DNA of 5,904 nt from an uncultured Microbacteriaceae bacterium (lineage in GTDB: Bacteria; Actinomycetota; Actinomycetes; Actinomycetales; Microbacteriaceae): positions 1 to 5,904 of the forward strand of contig CAIVOR010000306.1 of assembly GCA_903907615.1 (NCBI GenBank). The letters run 5' to 3'. The first letter of the stretch is position 1, and each line of letters opens with the position of its first letter. Below, piece by piece: positions 1 to 5,049 of the stretch. The position numbers and the translations under genes are program-made. Below the pieces are notes generated by a model. It did no database searches. It had not been told where the DNA came from and saw only the letters and a list, made by a program, of their open reading frames with translations.

Positions 1-205
1 CGTCGGGGGCAGAAATGTCGGCCGTGAATTCGTGGAACAGTCCTGGCGCCGGAATGATCTCGGTGACAACACCGTCGCGAATGACAATCAGGAAGGAGTC
101 GTCGCCAAGTCGATACCGCAGCCGGGCATCCCACATTCGTGACGACAGCGCGAACTCGGGGTCCGCGTTCATTACTTCTTTCAAACGCTCAGTATTTAAC
201 TTCAC
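1..205 (-). CDS. Partial gene, small SCP2-like or unknown protein (N-terminal 68 codons)
   Basis: The complement of 205 down to 1 is open for 68 codons and runs off the left edge, so only the N-terminus is visible. It starts at a GTG (205-203) preceded by GAGGTG on the minus strand (complement of 210-215), 4 nt away, which fixes the start well. The protein begins MKLNTERLKEVMNADPEF and continues with an Arg/Trp-rich stretch (residues 23-32, RMWDARLRYR) and an alternating beta-like run around LIVIRDGVVTEIIP (39-52). This 'ADPEF - W-x-x-x-L-R - G-D - I-R-D-G' pattern resembles small SCP2-like lipid-binding domains of actinobacteria, but I recognise it only by general look and the C-terminal half is missing. 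It diverges from etfB across a 245-nt gap. Coding status is fairly sure; function is not. Confidence 0.7.
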   Translation of the reverse strand, partial: MKLNTERLKEVMNADPEFALSSRMWDARLRYRLGDDSFLIVIRDGVVTEIIPAPGLFHEFTADISAPD

Positions 206-450
206 GATCCACCTCGTTGTGTGTGCGTGTGCCGGGAGAACGAGTCTCAGCGGCAACTCTGGATGTCCTCATTTTTACTGCAGTCGCCGTATCCACAGGG
301 CGATGTCTCATGCAGTGGAATTCGACGCGTCATTTTCATTTCGCAACAGGCGTCGTCCGGAGGGATGCGCCATGATGTCATCATGTCCGAAAATCTGGAA
401 CGGCGTAAGAGTCTGGTGAGACTCGCGCCCGTTCTCGTGGGGCGGGTCTC
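206..450. other. Divergent intergenic region between the SCP2-like gene and etfB
   Basis: These 245 bases lie between two divergent start codons and must contain the signals for both. On the minus side the only clear element is the GAGGTG ribosome binding site of the left gene. On the plus side there are a GGAGGG (359-364), a 15-bp palindrome (371-385) and short ORFs leading into etfB, listed separately. I find no convincing -35/-10 pair on either strand. A TAAAAAT at 277-271 on the minus strand and a TAAGAG at 406-411 on the plus strand are weak -10 candidates without matching -35 boxes. Confidence 0.6.
371..385. promoter_or_regulatory. 15-bp perfect palindrome upstream of etfB, possible operator
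   Basis: CATGATG-T-CATCATG is a perfect 7-bp inverted repeat around a single central base, centred about 73 nt before the etfB start. Size and position fit a homodimeric repressor or activator site. As RNA it could fold as a 6-bp stem with a 3-nt loop, just downstream of GGAGGG (359-364). No regulator gene is visible in the window, so the assignment is inference. Confidence 0.35.
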
Positions 451-454
451 GTGA
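383..454 (+). CDS. Possible 23-codon leader ORF overlapping etfB (GTGA)
   Basis: An ORF from ATG 383 (or in-frame ATG 365) ends with TGA at 452-454, so its stop overlaps the etfB GTG (451-453) as GTGA, the usual arrangement for translational coupling. The shorter version encodes a basic 23-residue peptide beginning MSENLERRKSLVRL; the version from 365 has 29 residues. GGAGGG (359-364) touches ATG 365 and lies 18 nt before ATG 383, so neither start is ideally placed. The same GGAGGG is better spaced (7 nt) for ATG 372, which opens a different 15-codon ORF (MMSSCPKIWNGVRVW, stop 417-419). The region could be a leader that couples translation into etfB, whose own ribosome binding site is weak, or the ORFs could be chance. 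Confidence 0.25.
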   Translation: MSENLERRKSLVRLAPVLVGRVS

Positions 455-1227
455 AAATTGTGGTTCTGGTTAAGGAAGTCCCCGACACTTGGGGCGAGCG
501 TTTCCTCAACCTCGAAACGGGGCTCGCGGACCGCCACGCAAGCGCCCGTGTCATTGATGAAATCGTCGAACGTGGGCTTGAATTTGCCATCTCGTGGGCG
601 GCGAAAAATCCGGGAACCGAGGTTATTGCTTTGTCGATTGCTCCGATTGAGGCCACCACGAACATTCGCAAGGCTCTGGCCATGGGGGCCGATCGGGGAG
701 TTCTCGTTTCTGACGAAGTCTTGGTGGGAGCTGACATTACCTTGACGGCGCAAGTGCTTGCTGCCGCGCTCACTCACACGGGCTACGACCTCATCGTTGC
801 CGGAGATCAGACGACCGATGGCGCTGGGGGAGTAATCCCGGCCGCACTGGCTGAACTCCTTGATCTGCCACTCCTGAGTCGACTTGCCGCGATCGACGTG
901 ACGGGGGGTAAGGTTCGCGCTACACACATATCGGAGCGTGTGACACTTTCTCTGTCGTCGTCGTTGCCGGCCATTGTCTCGGTCACCGAGCGTTTTCCCG
1001 ATCCCCGTCTTCCGAACTTCAAAGGAATCGTGTCGGCAAAGAATAAGCCGCTTGAGATCCTTAGTGTCGCCGACTTGGGCGCCACCATCGACGTCCTGGA
1101 ATCTCCCCGCGCAATCCTGACGGACGTCGAAGCAAAACCTCCGCGCGTTGCAGGCCGCAAGGAGGTCGAAGACGCGGATTCGGGCAAGCGCCTGGCGGAC
1201 TTCCTCAGACAGAACCAGTTGGCGTAG
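451..1227 (+). CDS. etfB: Electron transfer flavoprotein subunit beta (EtfB/FixA)
   Basis: This 258-residue protein has the usual EtfB length (about 250-265). EtfB pairs with EtfA as a soluble cytoplasmic heterodimer that accepts electrons from acyl-CoA and other flavin dehydrogenases; in canonical ETFs the beta subunit binds a structural AMP and contributes to the FAD site. The N-terminus MKIVVLVKEVPDTWG is the family's typical first strand and loop. Residues 74-86 (KALAMGADRGVLV) and 117-137 (starting AGDQTTDGAGG) match the nucleotide-binding segments. LPAIVSVTE (172-180) and PNFKGIVSAKNKPLE (188-202) match the conserved C-terminal region. The GTG start is fixed by the conserved N-terminus; the upstream GGGGCGGG is a poor ribosome binding site, and a small ORF overlaps the start as GTGA. 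etfA follows after 8 nt. The sequence does not distinguish a housekeeping ETF from an electron-bifurcating one. Confidence 0.97.
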   Translation: MKIVVLVKEVPDTWGERFLNLETGLADRHASARVIDEIVERGLEFAISWAAKNPGTEVIALSIAPIEATTNIRKALAMGADRGVLVSDEVLVGADITLTAQVLAAALTHTGYDLIVAGDQTTDGAGGVIPAALAELLDLPLLSRLAAIDVTGGKVRATHISERVTLSLSSSLPAIVSVTERFPDPRLPNFKGIVSAKNKPLEILSVADLGATIDVLESPRAILTDVEAKPPRVAGRKEVEDADSGKRLADFLRQNQLA

Positions 1228-1235
1228 GCAGCGAG

Positions 1236-2210
1236 ATGGCAACCGACAACATACTTGTTTTACTCGAGGTGACCCCAGACGGTCATCTCGCTAAGAGCAG
1301 CGCCGGCCTGCTCGGAGTAGCCGCCGGGCTCGGCAGGGCCGTCGCGCTTATTGTGGGATCACGCGATGCCGCTGAGCGCTTGAGCAAGTCCGCCTCCGAG
1401 CTGGGTGCCGCGCAGGTTCTGCTGGCGGACGACGATTCAACTTCTTTTGTCACGCCGAGCGTTGATGCCATGGAATGCGCGTTTCAGGCCTCCAATCCGA
1501 ATGCCGTCATCGCGGGTCACTCTGCCTACGGAAGAGATGTACTTGCTCGGTTCGCGGTCAGGATGGGCCTCGCCATTAACGTCGACGCCGTCGACGTGAC
1601 GCGAGACGACCAAGGCATCGTGGCTCATCACGCGGCGTATGGCGGAACCTACAACGTCACCTCCGCGGTGACTTTTGGCGCTCCCGTGATCACACTGCGT
1701 GCAGGGGTCGCGAATGCGCGCGCGGCGGCACAACCCACCGTCGCTGAAAATCTCGTCGTGCCCTCGTCTGGGCGCAGATCGGCCGTCATTGACGCCAGTG
1801 AGGTGTCAGATGCTCCCGTCACCTCGCGCCCCGATTTGCGGGGAGCAGACCGCGTGATTTCTGGCGGCCGCGGATTGGGCTCGGCCGAAGGATTCTCGCT
1901 TGTCGAGCAACTTGCCGATGCTTTGGGCGCGGCAGTCGGAGCTTCTCGAGCCGCCGTTGATGCGGGCTACGTGGCGCAGAGCTCCCAAGTTGGCCAAACG
2001 GGAGTGCAGATTTCGCCCCAGCTCTACATCGCACTGGGTATCTCAGGTGCCATCCAGCACAAGGCGGGAATGCAGACGTCGAAGACAATCATCGCGATCA
2101 ACAAAGATGAAACCGCGCCCATTTTCGATGTCGCCGACTATGGGGTTGTGGGTGACGTCTTTACGGTCGTGCCCAAACTGCTCGATGCCTTAGCTGCCGC
2201 GGACTCCTAG
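1236..2210 (+). CDS. etfA: Electron transfer flavoprotein subunit alpha (EtfA/FixB)
   Basis: This 324-residue protein has full EtfA length and carries the redox-active FAD. The N-terminal alpha/beta domain covers about residues 4-180; the FAD domain starts near 205 with VISGGRGLGS (207-216). Residues 263-289 match the ETF-alpha signature exactly (LYIALGISGAIQH, then G, six residues, and I-I-A-I-N). FAD-contacting residues known from human ETF are present by alignment: Arg238 in GASRAAVDAGY, Thr255 in QVGQTG and His275 in SGAIQH. INKDETAPIFDVADYGVVGD (288-307) is the conserved end of the domain. There is no extra ferredoxin domain. The ATG lies 8 nt after the etfB stop with only a weak purine-rich site, so translation is probably coupled to etfB. 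A membrane cytochrome gene begins 4 nt after the stop. No ETF:quinone oxidoreductase is visible in the window. Confidence 0.97.
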   Translation: MATDNILVLLEVTPDGHLAKSSAGLLGVAAGLGRAVALIVGSRDAAERLSKSASELGAAQVLLADDDSTSFVTPSVDAMECAFQASNPNAVIAGHSAYGRDVLARFAVRMGLAINVDAVDVTRDDQGIVAHHAAYGGTYNVTSAVTFGAPVITLRAGVANARAAAQPTVAENLVVPSSGRRSAVIDASEVSDAPVTSRPDLRGADRVISGGRGLGSAEGFSLVEQLADALGAAVGASRAAVDAGYVAQSSQVGQTGVQISPQLYIALGISGAIQHKAGMQTSKTIIAINKDETAPIFDVADYGVVGDVFTVVPKLLDALAAADS

Positions 2211-2214
2211 CCAC

Positions 2215-3510
2215 ATGCCTCCAGAGAATATGCGGCGAGGCCTTCCGCGCGTGTCGGGCGGTGAGCCGTGGCCGCTCGGTGGCGCTGCCGCCGTCGCGGA
2301 AGACGACATGACTTCGGGGTCACTGTCTGATTCACGAGAGTCATCGCAACAGTCTGCAGAGGCCCACAGTGCCGATCAGACACATCCTCTTCCCATCACA
2401 AAAAAACCGCCTGCTGGCGCCCGTTCTGCACGAGCAGGCAGCCCGTTGCGTCAGGGCCTTCCGCGCGAAGTAGGCGGTGAACCGTGGCCAGCGCTCGGGC
2501 CGCTGACGACCCTCACCCCAGATGTTCCCATCCCTGTTGCTGAAACGGACAACCTCGCCACTCCTGCCGAGTCCCCTCACGATTCGTCGAGCGCCTCCTA
2601 CAGCGTGGCCGCACCGCGCGCTGCGCGGACGACGCGCGCGGCAAAGATCCTCATCGGCAGTGCAATCGTTGTCGCGATCGCGGGTGTCCTTGTGTTGGTT
2701 GCCCGGTATCTGCTTGACGTTCCTGCCGTTGCGGACTTTCTTGTGACGTATCCGGGCGTCACGGAACTTCCTGCGGATGCCCCCGTAGGTATCCCCGCGT
2801 GGCTCGGGTGGCAGCACTTCTTCAATGTTTTCCTCATGGTGCTCATCCTCAAATCTGGTCTCGAGATCCGCCGAGGAAGAAAGCCGGGGGCCTTTTGGGC
2901 GCCGAGACGTGCGGGGGCGAGCAAAGTCAGTCTCACCATTTGGTTTCACCAGGCCGTTGACGTTCTCTGGCTCGTGAACGGTGCGGTCTTCATCGTGCTG
3001 CTTTTTGTCACCGGTCAATGGGTGCGCATAGTCCCCACATCGTGGGAGGTCTTACCCAATGCCGCGTCTGCCCTGCTGCAGTATGTGTCGTTCGACTGGC
3101 CCACGGAGAGCGGTTGGGTTATCTACAACAGCCTCCAAGTGCTTGCCTATTTCACCACGGTCTTCATTGCCGCACCCCTGGCCGCGATTACGGGGTATCG
3201 CATGTCGGCCATGTGGCCTGCCTCGGCTCGGAGGGCTAGCGCCCTCTTCCGCCTTGAGTGGGCGCGGGCCATCCACTTTCCCGTGATGATCTATTTCTGC
3301 GCCTTCATTGTGGTCCACGTTTTTCTCGTGCTGGCCACGGGCGCGCTTCGCAATCTCAATCACATGTACGCCTCGCGAGATTCAAGTGACTGGATTGGTT
3401 TCTGGCTCTTCATGGCCTCACTCGTTCTGAGCGGCACGGCCGTGGCACTGTCGCGGGATGTGTTCATCGCCCCCATTGCTCGCATTTTTGGATCGGTTAC
3501 TCGGCGCTAG
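2215..3510 (+). CDS. Cytochrome b561/hydrogenase-type cytochrome b membrane protein with long disordered N-terminus
   Basis: This 431-residue protein has two parts. Residues 1-143 are rich in Ser, Pro and Ala, look disordered, and carry the motif GLPRxxGGEPWP twice (8-20 and 80-92). Residues 144-412 hold about six membrane segments (near 145-167, 196-214, 243-267, 300-327, 353-376, 393-412). Basic residues before the first segment (RAARTTRAAK) suggest the N-terminus is cytoplasmic. Candidate haem ligands are His201, His245, His354 and His368; the last two share one helix 14 residues apart, as in the cytochrome b561/Ni-Fe-hydrogenase b-type family. These proteins pass electrons between a redox partner and the quinone pool. 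The gene follows etfA by 4 nt, so ETF is a plausible partner (inference). The start is uncertain: ATG 2215 lacks a good ribosome binding site and ATG 2230 (M6) puts the first motif right at the N-terminus. Confidence 0.82.
   Translation: MPPENMRRGLPRVSGGEPWPLGGAAAVAEDDMTSGSLSDSRESSQQSAEAHSADQTHPLPITKKPPAGARSARAGSPLRQGLPREVGGEPWPALGPLTTLTPDVPIPVAETDNLATPAESPHDSSSASYSVAAPRAARTTRAAKILIGSAIVVAIAGVLVLVARYLLDVPAVADFLVTYPGVTELPADAPVGIPAWLGWQHFFNVFLMVLILKSGLEIRRGRKPGAFWAPRRAGASKVSLTIWFHQAVDVLWLVNGAVFIVLLFVTGQWVRIVPTSWEVLPNAASALLQYVSFDWPTESGWVIYNSLQVLAYFTTVFIAAPLAAITGYRMSAMWPASARRASALFRLEWARAIHFPVMIYFCAFIVVHVFLVLATGALRNLNHMYASRDSSDWIGFWLFMASLVLSGTAVALSRDVFIAPIARIFGSVTRR
2239..2273 (+). repeat. In-frame direct repeat, copy 1 (GLPRxxGGEPWP coding unit)
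   Basis: This is the first of two 35-bp copies lying 216 bp (72 codons) apart in the cytochrome gene. Thirteen bases (GGCCTTCCGCGCG), eight bases (GGCGGTGA) and eight bases (CCGTGGCC) are identical, giving 29 of 35 matches. It encodes GLPRVSGGEPWP. The five bases that differ in the middle code for the two variable residues. Confidence 0.85.
2455..2489 (+). repeat. In-frame direct repeat, copy 2 (GLPRxxGGEPWP coding unit)
   Basis: This second copy encodes GLPREVGGEPWP. The changes fall on the two middle residues and a silent site, while the flanking GLPR and GGEPWP are kept exactly, which suggests selection on the peptide and not only a recent DNA duplication. Confidence 0.85.
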
Positions 3511-3562
3511 GTCCGGTCAGCGACGAACTCCTCGCGAGACATCGGTTTAGACTTGGCTCGGG

Positions 3563-3577
3563 CACGAGGTACTCGTG
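3563..3577 (+). terminator. Short hairpin before the tRNA, possible terminator or promoter element
   Basis: CACGAG-GTA-CTCGTG is a 6-bp perfect stem with a 3-nt loop, followed by ACTCCTTT and then the tRNA. It could end the etfBA-cytochrome transcript. The same bases include the only candidate -10 for the tRNA (TACTCG, 3570-3575, with TTAGAC at 3547-3552, 17 nt upstream). The two readings compete and both are weak. Confidence 0.3.
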
Positions 3578-3585
3578 ACTCCTTT

Positions 3586-3658
3586 GCCGACTTGGCGCAA
3601 TTGGTAGCGCACCGCTCTTGTAAAGCGGGGGTTGTGGGTTCGAGTCCCATAGTCGGCC
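3586..3658 (+). tRNA. tRNA-Thr (anticodon UGU)
   Basis: The sequence folds into a complete 73-nt cloverleaf. The acceptor stem is GCCGACT (3586-3592) with AGTCGGC (3651-3657). The D arm is GCGC/GCGC with loop AATTGGTA. The anticodon stem CCGCT/AGCGG has loop CTTGTAA, giving anticodon TGT at 3619-3621 (reads ACA, threonine). The variable loop has 5 nt, and the T arm is GTGGG/CCCAT with loop TTCGAGT and one G-U pair. CCA is not encoded. The discriminator base is C, which is uncommon outside tRNA-His. It is transcribed in the same direction as the genes on both sides. Confidence 0.97.
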
Positions 3659-3719
3659 CTGTTTAGCTGGACAGTCCTGCTCGTTGGGGTTTCGTTCAGG
3701 CAGCGTCCCACGCGCATCG

Positions 3720-3725
3720 TAGAAT
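3720..3725 (+). promoter_or_regulatory. Putative -10 box (TAGAAT) for the DUF3263-LytR_C unit
   Basis: TAGAAT matches the sigma-70 type -10 consensus at five of six positions and lies 48 nt before the preferred GTG at 3774. The best upstream partner is the weak TTCAGG (3695-3700) at 19 nt spacing. It sits in the gap between the tRNA and the gene, where a promoter is expected, and would give a leader of roughly 40 nt. Confidence 0.4.
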
Positions 3726-3763
3726 TGAGTCGCACCGACAATCCGGCGGGTGTAGCACAAGGT

Positions 3764-3769
3764 GGGGAG
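3764..3769 (+). promoter_or_regulatory. Ribosome binding site that decides the DUF3263 start
   Basis: GGGGAG lies 4 nt before GTG 3774. An in-frame GTG at 3762 has no such site, because this motif falls inside its reading frame. This favours the shorter 103-residue protein. Confidence 0.55.
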
Positions 3770-3773
3770 CAGC

Positions 3774-4085
3774 GTGACACGAGCCGAATCGCTTGAGCCG
3801 CAGAGCTCCGCGGGCGTACTCAGTGAACGCGACCGCAACATCCTCGAGTTTGAATGCGCCTGGTGGCAGCACCCGGGCGGTAAAGAAGAAGCGATCCGAC
3901 AGACGTTCGGTTTGTCGCCGGCCCGCTATTACCAGTTGCTCAACGAGCTGATCGATCGTCGGGTTGCTCTCGAGCACGACCCCCTGCTGGTCAAGCGCCT
4001 CCTCAGGATCCGTGAAGAACGACGTCAGGCGCGTCAGCGCCGCATGTCCGGCACCGCCACAACAGAGGAATCCCCCAACGCATGA
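3774..4085 (+). CDS. DUF3263 family small protein, HTH-like
   Basis: This 103-residue protein belongs to the DUF3263 family, recognised by LSERDRNILEFECAWWQHPG (residues 16-35), KEEAIRQTFGLSPARYYQLL (37-56) and LEHDPLLVKRLLRIREERR (66-84). Residues about 37-60 look like a helix-turn-helix (an AIRQTFGLSPARYYQLLNEL core), so DNA binding is plausible, but the family has no established function that I know of. The C-terminus is a basic Arg-rich helix and a short acidic tail. The stop overlaps the next start as ATGA (4082-4085), so the product is probably made together with the LytR_C membrane protein. The start at 3774 was chosen over GTG 3762 because of the well-placed GGGGAG; the upstream choice would add four residues. 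Confidence 0.9.
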   Translation: MTRAESLEPQSSAGVLSERDRNILEFECAWWQHPGGKEEAIRQTFGLSPARYYQLLNELIDRRVALEHDPLLVKRLLRIREERRQARQRRMSGTATTEESPNA

Positions 4086-4657
4086 GCGAGAAATATCCCA
4101 CCGATCGATTTGACGACGTTCCTCCCGAAATTCAGCGGGTCGGTGCGCACCGTTCCTCACTTCGATCACGGTCTCCGTGGATGATCTTCGCGTGGGCGGC
4201 CCTCGTCACCGGCATCATCGTGGGCGGCTCCACGACCTACATCCTCGGGTCGAGCGGCAAGCTTCAGGCGTTCCTCTTCCCGGTCAGCACGCCGACGCCG
4301 ACGGTAGAACCCACGGCTGAGCCCACCCTGGCTCCCGACCTCGTGGTCAACGTGTTCAACGCCACCCCCATTGTGGGTCTCGCCACCACTGTGGGCGATC
4401 AGCTGGCCGCAGCCGGAGTACCCGTGGGCGTGAAGTCGAACGCCAGCGTGACCGACACCAAGAAGACCATCGTGTTTTACAGCACCAAGGGCGCTGAAGG
4501 TGCGGCTCGCGGCGTGTGCGAAGCCCTGAACAATGCGTGTCAGATCAAGCTGACCTCCGCCTACGCCACATCGCAGGCGCCCCTCACCCTCGTTCTCGGT
4601 GCCGACTACCGAGTGCCCACCGTCGCGCCGGCACCCGCCGAGCCGGCAGCCGGATAG
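4082..4657 (+). CDS. Membrane-anchored LytR C-terminal (LytR_C) domain protein
   Basis: This 191-residue protein has a short cytoplasmic N-terminus (1-30), one transmembrane helix (about 33-56), a Pro/Thr linker (69-84, PTPTVEPTAEPT core) and a LytR_C-type domain (about 86-175), ending in an Ala/Pro-rich tail. The domain starts with the typical strand VVNVFNATPIVGLA (88-101), followed by the helix VGDQLAAAGVPV. In full LytR-CpsA-Psr proteins this domain follows the catalytic domain that attaches polymers to peptidoglycan; here it stands alone, so this protein is not itself such a transferase. It probably lies outside the membrane facing the wall. Cys146 and Cys153 could form a disulfide. The ATG overlaps the DUF3263 stop by 4 nt; an AGAGGA (4064-4069) lies 12 nt upstream, so coupling is likely. 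The pairing of LytR_C with DUF3263 is, as I recall, common in actinobacteria. Confidence 0.9.
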   Translation: MSEKYPTDRFDDVPPEIQRVGAHRSSLRSRSPWMIFAWAALVTGIIVGGSTTYILGSSGKLQAFLFPVSTPTPTVEPTAEPTLAPDLVVNVFNATPIVGLATTVGDQLAAAGVPVGVKSNASVTDTKKTIVFYSTKGAEGAARGVCEALNNACQIKLTSAYATSQAPLTLVLGADYRVPTVAPAPAEPAAG

Positions 4658-4668
4658 TTCGCCTGCAC

Positions 4669-4701
4669 GGGACAAGACCCCGTCTGTTGTCCCCACGGGG
4701 T
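4669..4701 (+). terminator. Two interleaved, mutually exclusive hairpins after the LytR_C gene
   Basis: Stem A pairs GGGACAA (4669-4675) with TTGTCCC (4687-4693), and can be extended by GAC (4676-4678) with GTC (4682-4684) past a 2-nt bulge. Stem B pairs ACCCCGT (4677-4683) with ACGGGGT (4695-4701). Each 7-bp core is perfect and they overlap, so only one can form fully. No U-run follows. It starts 12 nt after the LytR_C stop, so a terminator is the simplest reading; a conformational switch is the alternative. Confidence 0.45.
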
Positions 4702-4707
4702 AACGCG

Positions 4708-4730
4708 CACACGCCCAATTTTGGCGTGTG
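4708..4730. promoter_or_regulatory. 8-bp inverted repeat upstream of the csp promoter
   Basis: CACACGCC (4708-4715) and GGCGTGTG (4723-4730) are perfect complements around the loop CAATTTT. It may be the second half of a terminator for the LytR_C unit, although no T-run follows on the plus strand. It ends 25 nt before the -10 candidate of csp, so it could instead be an operator. Confidence 0.4.
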
Positions 4731-4755
4731 GTGTGTCGGAGGCTGATAACTCCGG

Positions 4756-4761
4756 TAGTAT
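4756..4761 (+). promoter_or_regulatory. Putative -10 box (TAGTAT) for the cold-shock gene
   Basis: TAGTAT keeps the critical TA...AT of the -10 consensus and lies 55 nt before the csp start codon. No good -35 is present (TGTGTC at 4732-4737 is the best at about 18 nt). The implied leader is roughly 50 nt and contains a small hairpin, TTGCG/CGCAA (4782-4786 with 4791-4795, loop GTTC), just before the ribosome binding site. Confidence 0.45.
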
Positions 4762-4804
4762 CAACCGACGGTTCTCGCGCGTTGCGGTTCCGCAATCTAC
4801 GTAC

Positions 4805-4810
4805 GAGGAG
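4805..4810 (+). promoter_or_regulatory. Strong ribosome binding site of csp
   Basis: GAGGAG lies 6 nt before ATG 4817 and settles this start. An in-frame open stretch continues upstream to 4721, but it has no comparable site and does not look like cold-shock protein. Confidence 0.85.
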
Positions 4811-4816
4811 AAATAC

Positions 4817-5023
4817 ATGGCTGTCGGAACCGTCAAGTGGTTCAACGCCGAAAAAGGCTACGGTTTCATTACCGTAGATGGTCAGGAGCAGGACGTTTTC
4901 GTGCACTTCTCGGCCATCGATATGGACGGATACAAGGTGCTTGAAGAAGGTCAGCGCGTGGAGTTCGAGGTTGGCACGGGCGCCAAAGGCCCCCAGGCCG
5001 AGTCGGTCCACCTGGCCCCGTAA
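4817..5023 (+). CDS. Cold-shock protein, CspA family
   Basis: This 68-residue protein is a single cold-shock domain, a five-stranded RNA/ssDNA-binding barrel acting as an RNA chaperone in the cytoplasm. It begins MAVGTVKWFNAEKGYGFI. RNP1 is KGYGFI (13-18), with Tyr15 where many members have Phe, and RNP2 is VFVHF (27-31). Trp8, Phe9, Phe17, Phe28, His30 and Phe31 are the expected aromatic nucleic-acid contacts. The length is typical. It ends LAP without an extra domain. A strong GAGGAG, a -10 candidate and a terminator hairpin at 5050-5081 suggest it is transcribed alone. The sequence does not show whether it is cold-induced or constitutive. Confidence 0.97.
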   Translation: MAVGTVKWFNAEKGYGFITVDGQEQDVFVHFSAIDMDGYKVLEEGQRVEFEVGTGAKGPQAESVHLAP

Positions 5024-5049
5024 AACACTTTCTGAGGGCTTGCCCCTTT

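Noticed and set aside
247..1242. 331-codon open frame on the minus strand
   Set aside because: It lies antisense to the clear etfB gene, its translation is Arg-rich with no family resemblance, and such open antisense frames are common in GC-rich DNA.
2341..3018. 225-codon open frame on the minus strand inside the cytochrome gene
   Set aside because: The plus strand encodes coherent membrane helices with haem-ligand candidates; the minus frame has a charged composition and no start signal.
3762..3773. Longer DUF3263 start at GTG 3762
   Set aside because: It has no ribosome binding site upstream, whereas GGGGAG (3764-3769) serves GTG 3774.
4669..4701. A fully formed H-type pseudoknot
   Set aside because: A 1-nt loop would have to cross a 7-bp stem in the minor groove, which is not feasible; alternative single hairpins are more likely.
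4721..4816. In-frame upstream extension of csp from TTG 4721
   Set aside because: It would cover the -10 candidate and leader, has no ribosome binding site, and the GAGGAG before ATG 4817 matches the family's normal N-terminus.
4166..5011. 281-codon open frame on the minus strand
   Set aside because: It is antisense to both the LytR_C and csp genes and crosses their intergenic hairpins; its His/Gly/Arg-rich composition is typical of a shadow frame.
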